From NCBI GenBank assembly GCA_945788625.1, contig CALZMQ010000010.1:1-64000 (forward strand): a DNA stretch of 64,000 nt, in the 5' to 3' direction. This document shows, in pieces, positions 40,757 to 47,113 of this stretch. The notes under the pieces were generated by a model, which was given only the letters and a program-made list of their open reading frames with translations, was not told the DNA's origin and did no database searches. Origin of the DNA: an uncultured Woeseiaceae bacterium. GTDB lineage: Bacteria > Pseudomonadota > Gammaproteobacteria > Steroidobacterales > Woeseiaceae. A program made the position numbers and the translations under genes. The number at the start of each line of letters is the position of its first letter. The stretch's first letter is position 1.

Positions 40757-41512
40757 TCAGCGCCGCCGGCGGCCGATTTCGTACAGGCAGATACCGGTGG
40801 CCACGGAAACGTTGAGGCTCGAGACCGCGCCGCGCATGGGCAGGTTCACGAGAGTGCTGCAGCGGCCGGCAATGCCCTTGCTGAGCCCCGTGTGCTCGCG
40901 GCCCATCACCAGGACGATTGGACCCGTGAGATCGGCGTCGTAGAGGCTGAGCTGCGCCTGGTCGCTGGTACCGACACAGCGCACGCCGTAGTCGCCAAGC
41001 CAGGCCAACACGCGGCCGAGATTGCCGACCGGCACGAAAGGCAGTTGCTCGGCGGCGCCCGCCGCGACCTTGCTGACGGTGGCTCCAAGTCGGGCGGCCC
41101 CGTGGCGCGGCACGATGACGGCATCGACGCCGGCTGCATCGGCCGTGCGCAGGCAGGCCCCAAGGTTGTGTGGGTCCTGCAGCCCGTCGAGAGCCAGCAG
41201 TAATAGCGGCCGGCCATCCTCTTCCTGCAGGCGCTCCTCGACCATCGTCCTCAGTGCCGCCTCGTCGAGCACGGTGCTGCGGCGGATTTCGGCAACGACG
41301 CCCTGGTGGCGCGACTCACCGCTGATCTGCGCCAGCCGCGCGCGGTTGGCGGCCTGGATGTCGATTCCCGCCTGCCGCGCCGTCGCGATGATGGACTCGA
41401 CCCGGGGATTGGCGGTCTGGTACTCGGCATAGATGCAACGGACCTCGGCCGACCCCGAGGCCAGCAACTGTTCGACCGACCGCAAGCCCGTGATGTACTG
41501 CGGTTTGCTCAC
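40757..41512 (-). CDS. rlmB: 23S rRNA (guanosine2251-2'-O)-methyltransferase RlmB
   Basis: A 251-residue SpoU-family methyltransferase. The N-terminal substrate-binding domain is followed by the knotted domain with LLALDGLQDPHNLGACLRTA, VLVMGREHTGLS and NLPMRGAVSSLNVSVATGI (SpoU motifs 1-3). It methylates G2251 in the peptidyl-transferase P loop. Its start overlaps the rnr stop by four bases, a linkage seen in many gammaproteobacteria. Confidence 0.96.
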   Translation of the reverse strand: MSKPQYITGLRSVEQLLASGSAEVRCIYAEYQTANPRVESIIATARQAGIDIQAANRARLAQISGESRHQGVVAEIRRSTVLDEAALRTMVEERLQEEDGRPLLLLALDGLQDPHNLGACLRTADAAGVDAVIVPRHGAARLGATVSKVAAGAAEQLPFVPVGNLGRVLAWLGDYGVRCVGTSDQAQLSLYDADLTGPIVLVMGREHTGLSKGIAGRCSTLVNLPMRGAVSSLNVSVATGICLYEIGRRRR

Positions 41513-43728
41513 CGCCGCCGCCGCCCGGTACGGGCGGAACGGGCTTTGCGCCGGTCCGCGTGCTCGCTTTCGACCGGCCTGAAGTCGATTTTTCGAGTCT
41601 CCATGTCAACCCTTTGCACGCGCACGCGCATAGGTTCGCCGAGGCTGAACGTATTGCCGCTGCGCTCGCCGACCAGTCGTTGCGAGCCCGCATCGTAATG
41701 GTAGTAGTCGTTTGCGAGGCTGGTCACGTGGACCAGGCCATCCGTCAACAGCTCGGTGATCTGCACGAACAGCCCGAAATTGGTGACGCCGGTAATGACG
41801 CCGTCGAATTCGTCGCCGAGGTGGCCCTCCATGTACTGGCACTTGAGCCACGCCTCTACATCGCGGGTCGCCTCCTCGGCGCGCTTCTCATGCGCCGACG
41901 TAATGGCGCCGAGGCGTTCCATCTCGCGGCCGCTGTAGTCGAAACGCGCCGGCTTGCCGCCGCGCACGATGTGCCGGATGGCGCGATGCACGAGCAGGTC
42001 GGGATAACGGCGGATCGGCGACGTGAAATGGGCGTACGACTCGAGGGCCAGGCCGAAGTGGCCGACGTTTTTTGGCGAATACTCGGCATGCGTCAGGGAT
42101 CGCAGCATGGCCATCGTAATCGCCGCACTGTCCGGCCGCCCTTCGATCTGCCGAATCAACTGCGTGAAATGACGTGGCTCGACATGATCGGGATGCGCGA
42201 CTTTCAGTCCCAGCGAGACGAGGTACAAGCGCAGGTCACTGAATCGATCCGGGTCCGGCCTGGGGTGTACGCGGTAGAGTCCAGGAATCCGGTGACGTTT
42301 GAGGAAATTCGCCGCCTGAACGTTGGCCGCGATCATGCATTCCTCGATTAGCCGGTGGGCGTCGTTGCGCGGCACAACCTCGATCCGGTCGATCTCCCCG
42401 TCGTCGTTGAGCTTGAACTTTGTCTGCGGCAAGTCTATTTCGATGGCGCCGCGCCGTTCCCGCGCTTTGGCGAGCGCCCGGTACAGCGCATGCAACTCCT
42501 TGACACCCGGCTGCAGCGCTTTGGGCACCGACTGCTTCGATCTGCCGTCCAGGAATGCCCAGACCTGGCTGTAGGTCAGTCTAGCTTTCGAGCGCATCAC
42601 ACCTTCGAAGAACGTCGAGCGCGTGACCTTGCCGTCCTTGCTGACGAGCATTTCGCAGACCATGCAAAGCCGATCGACCTTCGGGTTCAGTGAGCACAGC
42701 CCGTTGGACAGCACCTCGGGAAGCATTGGCACGACCCTGTCGGGAAAGTACACCGACGTGCCGCGCCGCGTCGCCTCTTTATCCAGTTCCGTGTTGACGG
42801 CGACGTAGTGGGAGACATCGGCGATCGCTACCAGCAGCCGCCATCCGGATCCCGACCGCTCGCAAAACACGGCATCGTCGAAGTCGCGCGCATCGGCGCC
42901 GTCAATGGTCATGAGGTTGACGTCGCGCAGGTCGGTCCTGCCGCGCTTCGCGGACGTCGGCACACTACTGCCGTATTTCTCGATCTCACCGGTAACGGCA
43001 CGCGGCCACTGATAGGGTATGCCGTGCGAGTGAATCGCGATGTCGGTGGCTATGCCCTTATCGCCCGGTGCGCCGATCACCGTCACGATGCGGCCGGTGG
43101 CCTGCTCGACGTGCGAGGGATAGTCCAGTATTTCGACGACGACCATGTCGCCGGCACTTGCCTTGCCTGTTTCACCTTTCGGAATCAGGATGCGATGCGA
43201 GATCCTGGAGTTGTCCGGCACGACGAGTCCAATGCCCCGTTCGCGAATGAACTGGCCGGCGATCTCGCGCGTGCCGCGCGCCAGGACATCGACCAGCTCG
43301 CCCTCGGCCCGGCCGCGGCGGTCCGTGCCGATGATCCGGATAGCCACTCGATCGCCATCGAAGAGCGGGCGCATTTGCCGCGCCGACAGGTATACGTCGT
43401 CCGGATCGCCGTCGTCGCGGACCACGAAGCCGAAGCCGTCCCGGTGACCGCTCACCGTTCCGGTTACGAGATCGAGCTTTGCCGTGAGGCAGTACTCACC
43501 ACGCCGGTTTTCGAGGATCTGCCCGGCTCGCACCATGGTATTGAGGCGATCCACCAGCAACGAGTGCATGCGCTGGCCCTTGAGCCCGAATTCACTCAGT
43601 AAATCTCTGACTTTCAGAGGCTTGCCAGCCTCATTTAGAAAGTCAATGAGCTTATTTGGGCTCGGGATCGGGTGCTTGTAAGGCTTGCGTTTGGGAGAGG
43701 TTTTGGTTTTCTTCGATTTGCGTGGCAA
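41509..43728 (-). CDS. rnr: Ribonuclease R
   Basis: About 739 residues: an N-terminal winged helix (KLIDFLNEAGKPLKVRDLL), cold-shock/OB domains, a central RNB exonuclease domain (TIDGADARDFDDAVFCE with metal-binding aspartates; HFTSPIRRYPDLLVHRAI), an S1 domain (FDGVITGVTNFGLFVQI) and a short basic tail. It degrades structured RNA 3' to 5'. Two in-frame TTG codons are possible starts. The one at 43728 has GGA about 9 bases upstream; the one at 43758 has no ribosome binding site. Confidence 0.95.
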   Translation of the reverse strand: MPRKSKKTKTSPKRKPYKHPIPSPNKLIDFLNEAGKPLKVRDLLSEFGLKGQRMHSLLVDRLNTMVRAGQILENRRGEYCLTAKLDLVTGTVSGHRDGFGFVVRDDGDPDDVYLSARQMRPLFDGDRVAIRIIGTDRRGRAEGELVDVLARGTREIAGQFIRERGIGLVVPDNSRISHRILIPKGETGKASAGDMVVVEILDYPSHVEQATGRIVTVIGAPGDKGIATDIAIHSHGIPYQWPRAVTGEIEKYGSSVPTSAKRGRTDLRDVNLMTIDGADARDFDDAVFCERSGSGWRLLVAIADVSHYVAVNTELDKEATRRGTSVYFPDRVVPMLPEVLSNGLCSLNPKVDRLCMVCEMLVSKDGKVTRSTFFEGVMRSKARLTYSQVWAFLDGRSKQSVPKALQPGVKELHALYRALAKARERRGAIEIDLPQTKFKLNDDGEIDRIEVVPRNDAHRLIEECMIAANVQAANFLKRHRIPGLYRVHPRPDPDRFSDLRLYLVSLGLKVAHPDHVEPRHFTQLIRQIEGRPDSAAITMAMLRSLTHAEYSPKNVGHFGLALESYAHFTSPIRRYPDLLVHRAIRHIVRGGKPARFDYSGREMERLGAITSAHEKRAEEATRDVEAWLKCQYMEGHLGDEFDGVITGVTNFGLFVQITELLTDGLVHVTSLANDYYHYDAGSQRLVGERSGNTFSLGEPMRVRVQRVDMETRKIDFRPVESEHADRRKARSARTGRRRR

Positions 43729-43767
43729 GTGTATGGATTCCGGTCTGGTGGCTGGCAAAAATCACGA

Positions 43768-43797
43768 TTGACAGGTTGCGCTTACTTTGAGTACAGT
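43768..43797 (+). promoter_or_regulatory. Probable promoter of tRNA-Leu
   Basis: A perfect TTGACA at 43768-43773 and TACAGT at 43792-43797 are separated by 18 bases. The predicted start is about 35 bases ahead of the tRNA, a normal 5' leader. It lies in the divergent gap between rnr and the tRNA gene. Confidence 0.6.
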
Positions 43798-43840
43798 GCG
43801 CCACCCCGTCAGAGCTGCGATTGTACGCTGTTCTCGACCT

Positions 43841-43927
43841 GCCCAGGTGGCGGAATTGGTAGACGCGCGGCGTTCAGGTCGCCGTGTCCTTACGGATGTG
43901 CGAGTTCGAGTCTCGCCCTGGGCACCA
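43841..43927 (+). tRNA. tRNA-Leu (anticodon CAG)
   Basis: An 87-base class II tRNA. Acceptor strands GCCCAGG and CCTGGGC pair perfectly. The D arm contains GGTAGACGCG. The anticodon arm CGGCG-TTCAGGT-CGCCG presents CAG. A long variable arm (TGTCCTTACGGATGT) and the T arm GAGTTCGAGTCTC follow. The CCA end is encoded. It reads CUG leucine codons. Confidence 0.96.
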
Positions 43928-43962
43928 ATCAACTATATGCCCAGAGGTGCTTCTTCCCGCTA

Positions 43963-44331
43963 TCAGGCACCGCCGAGACAGCTATCCATGTGTGAAACCA
44001 GTCTGTTGATGCTGACCGGTTTCTCCATAAAGATCGTGTCTCGAAGCTCCTGCGCCCATCGTCGATGGCTGAGGTCAGTGCTCGAAGTCAGTACGACGAT
44101 TGGGAACGTTCTGTCGGGAAACTTCTTTTCGATTTCCAGGCACAATTCCTCGCCCGTCATGCGCGGCATTTCGACGTCAGTAACCATGAAATCGGGTTGC
44201 CGTTCGCAAAGCTTCTCAAGTGCGTTGGATCCGTCACAGGCGGTTGTTACGGCATAGCCGGCGCGCTCTATGCCGAATTTCAGAACACGGAGAATTGCAG
44301 CACTGTCGTCAATTACCAATACACGCTTCAT
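43963..44331 (-). CDS. Single-domain response regulator (CheY-like)
   Basis: A 122-residue receiver domain with no output domain. The acidic pocket is DD in LVIDDSAA, the phospho-acceptor aspartate is in FMVTDVEMP, and the conserved lysine is in FMEKPVS. No histidine kinase is near, so its partner is encoded elsewhere. It follows the tRNA-Leu gene, on the opposite strand, with a 35-base gap. Confidence 0.9.
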   Translation of the reverse strand: MKRVLVIDDSAAILRVLKFGIERAGYAVTTACDGSNALEKLCERQPDFMVTDVEMPRMTGEELCLEIEKKFPDRTFPIVVLTSSTDLSHRRWAQELRDTIFMEKPVSINRLVSHMDSCLGGA

Positions 44332-44558
44332 ATCAACTCATGTATCGGCGCAAGTTGAGGGACCTTTAATTTATTCATCATCGGGTACCCGCTGTGATCC
44401 TGGCGTCGAATTAACCACGGCATAATGCTCGTTACACGTCCATTTGCGACTGGACCGTGAAAGAGACCAATTATGATATTTCCCTGATAAGTTCGGTACA
44501 TTGCCGGGCTAATCCTCAAAGTACGGACTTTCTCAGACGCTGCCAGCGCGACGTGCTG
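44332..44558. other. Intergenic stretch without a convincing gene
   Basis: Between the response regulator start and the terminator at 44559 I see no credible coding frame. It must hold the response-regulator promoter on the minus strand. On the plus strand it may hold the body of a small transcript ending at 44559-44595, but no strong promoter is visible. Confidence 0.4.
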
Positions 44559-44595
44559 CCGGGCTCGGTTCACTTTTCTCGAGCCCGGTTTCTCT
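44559..44595 (+). terminator. Strong intrinsic terminator without an upstream gene
   Basis: CCGGGCTCG and CGAGCCCGG form a perfect 9-bp stem around a 12-base loop, followed by the T-rich TTTCTCTTAGCTTTTC on the plus strand. No plus-strand protein gene precedes it for over 600 bases except tRNA-Leu. It could end an unannotated small RNA or be left from a deleted gene. Confidence 0.65.
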
Positions 44596-44612
44596 TAGCT
44601 TTTCTTGTAGAG

Positions 44613-44752
44613 AAAAGGTGTCAGGTTTATTTTTTCGGCGAGAAGGTTAGAAAAGGTGTCAGGTTTATTTTTTCGGTCTCTGCGCACTACCACGGGCAAC
44701 CCCACATCCAAAAATAAACCTGACACCTTTTCTTTTTCTCGACACCTTTTCT
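44613..44752. repeat. Palindromic repeat cluster 2 (AAAAGGTGTCAGGTTTATTT family)
   Basis: Two direct copies on the plus strand (44613-44636, 44651-44674) face one inverted copy (44709-44732), and a partial inverted copy (GACACCTTTTCT, 44741-44752) follows. Spacers differ from those of cluster 1. The cluster sits immediately before the broken App1-like remnant. Confidence 0.88.
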
Positions 44753-44827
44753 CAGATCCTACGTTTCTGCGGAGGGGCTCGCTGCGGACTATGACGTTGA
44801 GATTCATGTGTTCACAGTCCTCTCTAG

Positions 44828-45070
44828 CGCAAACCACTCCTTGCCAGATACGCCGGGCGCCGTTTCGTGCTCATCGGCGATAGCTGCGATCAAGACCCCG
44901 AGGTCTACACCCGAAACTTCCAAGAACGTCCTGGGCAGATCGAACGCATCTACATACGCAACATCACTAACGCCACCCGGCAAGACAGCCGCTTCGCAGG
45001 AGTATTCTCGGGATTGCCGGCCGAACGTTGGATGTTGTTCGCTGATCCATCAGGCCTCGAACTGCCGTAA
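44828..45070 (+). pseudogene. App1/DUF2183 phosphatase remnant (C-terminal end only)
   Basis: The frame opens after a TAG at 44825 and encodes about 80 residues: KPLLARYAGRRFVLIGDS, DPEVYTRNF, IERIYIRNIT, and VFSGLPAERWMLFADPSGLELP. This closely follows the C-terminal end of DUF2183/App1 phosphatidate-phosphatase-like proteins, including the GDS segment of the HAD fold. The N-terminal catalytic part is missing. The break coincides with repeat cluster 2, so a deletion or insertion linked with the repeats is likely. Translation from GTG 44867 would give only a 67-residue fragment. Confidence 0.65.
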
Positions 45071-45174
45071 AAATATGAACCGCTTAGGCCGCCGGCCGCA
45101 GCCCTAACAAAACATCGTTTCCGTTACTACGTGATCGCGGAGTCGCCGGCACGCCAGGGTCTGCTCCAAGTAAA

Positions 45175-46365
45175 TCAGCGGTTATACCAGTCAGGCACGA
45201 TGATTCGCGCGTTATTGGGTGGCACATACTTACTGTACGACGCACCAAGGCGGTTCTGGTAGTTGACCGTCGGGTCCTGCGCCCACGCATTCGAGAGACT
45301 GACATGAAAACCTTCGTGATCACAGAAGCTGATGAAGGCTTTGAAGTCGATGATGGTCTCAATGCCCACGAAATTTCCCCGTGGCGTTACAGCCATGACG
45401 GGTAGATCCACGTCATCGAGGAACGGTCTGGCCGACTCGTCGCTGTGCCACAGTACGTGTCTTCCAACGATTGAGTTGATCAACTGGGAGACCATGTAAA
45501 TACGTGGCGTGATATTTCCGAGCTTGGTTCCTTGTCCGCTCACCGTGAAGTTCCGTTCAAGATAGTCCACGTTTTGCCGCTCGGCGTCGCCGACCGATCC
45601 TTTTACCGTTCCCAACGGGCGATGGTCATCGCCATAGGGATTCGGATTGTAGTCCCCTGAGAAAGGCCAGATGGCGAACAGATCATAGTCACCTGTGACC
45701 GCGTTTTTGTAATTCTCGCTCTCGGACAGGCGGTGACCGGGCGGATTGGTCATCGCCAGCATTGGCTCGTACGAACGACCGTACTTGCGATGGTAATTAA
45801 CCACCGCCCCGCCTTTTTCCTGTATCCACTTCTGGCCATGCCGTGTGTTGTCGAAATAGACGCCGTAAAGTCCGTGAGCATCCCTGATGAGGCTGTAATG
45901 GAACGAAATGCCCGAAGGGTGCACGGCTTGCCCGTCCAGACGGTCGTTGCCTTTCCGTTGAACCCTGATTAACCCTCTCGCCGTCAGCCAGTCCACCCGT
46001 TTTTGTGAGATCTTCAGCGGGGTGCAGGAAGCCTTCCAGCCCTGTCCTTCATAGTCGAGATCGACGGCCTCTGTGTGTTTCCTTCTATTGAAGCCTGCTT
46101 TGATGTTGCCGTACTTATTCAATCGCGGGTCTCGCAAGACAAAGCCTGCCATCGGCCCCCAATTACATGACTTCCCATGAATGCGATACCCTTTAGTATC
46201 GTAGCCTTCCTCCAGCAGACCATGACAGGTCGGGCCGGTGGCTCGAATGATAATCACGCACCGTTGGTCCCGGGCAACTGTAATGAAAGCCTGCTTGTGC
46301 GCAATCGGCATCCCAATCGTATTTTCGAGAAACTTCAGATCGTTATATTTCAAGACCCCTTCCAC
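45175..46365 (-). CDS. Edema factor/CyaA/ExoY-like nucleotidyl cyclase family protein
   Basis: A 396-residue orphan protein that looks whole. Residues about 57-74 (TKGYRIHGKSCNWGPMAG) match the strongly conserved active-site segment of class II adenylate cyclases such as anthrax edema factor, Bordetella CyaA and Pseudomonas ExoY. Residues 225-230 (GDYDLF) match the metal-binding Asp-x-Asp segment. Family members make cyclic nucleotides after activation by a eukaryotic protein. Here there is no signal peptide, no RTX region and no secretion gene nearby, so delivery and activity are unknown. The start is uncertain (GTG at 46365, or TTG at 46353). It is less GC-rich than its neighbours and lies between repeats and tRNA fragments, suggesting acquisition. 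Confidence 0.72.
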   Translation of the reverse strand: MEGVLKYNDLKFLENTIGMPIAHKQAFITVARDQRCVIIIRATGPTCHGLLEEGYDTKGYRIHGKSCNWGPMAGFVLRDPRLNKYGNIKAGFNRRKHTEAVDLDYEGQGWKASCTPLKISQKRVDWLTARGLIRVQRKGNDRLDGQAVHPSGISFHYSLIRDAHGLYGVYFDNTRHGQKWIQEKGGAVVNYHRKYGRSYEPMLAMTNPPGHRLSESENYKNAVTGDYDLFAIWPFSGDYNPNPYGDDHRPLGTVKGSVGDAERQNVDYLERNFTVSGQGTKLGNITPRIYMVSQLINSIVGRHVLWHSDESARPFLDDVDLPVMAVTPRGNFVGIETIIDFKAFISFCDHEGFHVSLSNAWAQDPTVNYQNRLGASYSKYVPPNNARIIVPDWYNR

Positions 46366-46436
46366 TCCTTGCCGTGCGTATCAATAAGCATAGTTAAAAT
46401 GGGCTGGCTTCACCACGGGATACGGAGCTTCCGGTG

Positions 46437-46519
46437 CTAGAGGGGCATAGCCCTGTGGAAGTACAAGTCCTCTTCTCGGCACATTACCGATCTGGGTTCA
46501 AATCCTCTTCTCGGCACCA
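46437..46519 (+). other. Two tandem tRNA-Leu 3'-end fragments (integration scars)
   Basis: The stretch TCCTCTTCTCGGCAC occurs twice, at 46468-46482 and 46503-46517. The second copy is preceded by GGGTTCAAA and followed by CA, giving a T arm, the acceptor 3' strand TCTCGGC and CCA. The first copy is preceded by a leucine-type long variable arm (GAGGGGCATAGCCCTGTG). Neither has a 5' half, so these are not tRNA genes. They derive from a tRNA-Leu with acceptor GCCGAGA, not from the intact tRNA-Leu at 43841. Such tails are typical attachment-site remnants of integrative elements. Confidence 0.7.
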
Positions 46520-46569
46520 AACACTGACCCCCCCCCGCTGGGACACTTTGTGTTTGTGGGACGAGACAG

Positions 46570-46625
46570 AAAAACCGGTGTCGAACCGAGGTTCTTAGAA
46601 AAACTTCGGTTCGACCCCGGTTTTT
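46570..46625 (-). terminator. Long hairpin terminator after the tail-anchored protein gene
   Basis: AAAAACCGG-TGTCGAACCGA pairs with TCGGTTCGA-CCCCGGTTTTT across an A-rich loop, with one or two mismatches, one base from the stop of the gene at 46627. A-runs and T-runs flank the stem on both sides, so it can terminate in both directions. Confidence 0.75.
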
Positions 46626-46626
46626 G

Positions 46627-47094
46627 TTAGTTTTTCTTGCGCGCCAGCAGGAAACCCAGGAACAGGCCAATCAACAACGCCAGTCCGATCGGAATCGGAT
46701 CGAACGGCTGAACATCATCCGGTACGTATGCCGGTCCAAACGTCTGGTGCTGGTCCTCGATGATAATGACAGGGTCGAGGTCCTGGTGGTCGTCGGCTGT
46801 TACCATGTATTCGAATTGCCCCTTGTAGGTCGGCACGCACTCAGTCGTCGTGTTTGCGGGCAATGGCAGATTGTCTTTGCCCTTGCCGCAGAAATTTTTG
46901 ATCAGCACGCCGTCTTTGTCGGCCAGCTCAAAAAACGTCACTTCCGCGTCGACGTGGTTATTCTCGAACTTCAACTTGTTTTGAAAATTCAGGTTATGCA
47001 GCCCTTTCTTGACTTTTAGTACGGGATTGTCAACTTCGATGTAATACGTGTCGCCGCACTTGAGGGTCGTCAGTGTTGCCTTGTTGATCGCCAT
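46627..47094 (-). CDS. Tail-anchored small protein of unknown function
   Basis: A 155-residue protein with no signal peptide. The first 120 residues are hydrophilic and beta-rich with three cysteines (LKCGD, NFCGKG, TECVP). The C-terminus is a single membrane segment, PIGLALLIGLFLGFLLARKKN, with a positive end, indicating a C-terminally anchored protein with its body in the cytoplasm. I recognise no family. It lies 19 bases after the wHTH-TPR gene and is closed by a strong hairpin, so the two form a two-gene operon and may work together. Confidence 0.68.
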   Translation of the reverse strand: MAINKATLTTLKCGDTYYIEVDNPVLKVKKGLHNLNFQNKLKFENNHVDAEVTFFELADKDGVLIKNFCGKGKDNLPLPANTTTECVPTYKGQFEYMVTADDHQDLDPVIIIEDQHQTFGPAYVPDDVQPFDPIPIGLALLIGLFLGFLLARKKN

Positions 47095-47113
47095 TTCCAG
47101 TCTCCCTTTCTGC

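Noticed and set aside
43963-46365. A prophage or complete integrative element
   Set aside because: No integrase, capsid, portal, replication or conjugation gene is seen; only scars and cargo-like genes.
46437-46519. A functional second tRNA gene
   Set aside because: There is no 5' acceptor strand, D arm or anticodon arm that pairs; only 3' tails are present.
46437-46670. Minus-strand frame containing LVPRRGFEPR
   Set aside because: This peptide is the usual antisense translation of a tRNA 3' end, and the frame runs through the terminator hairpin, so it is not a gene.
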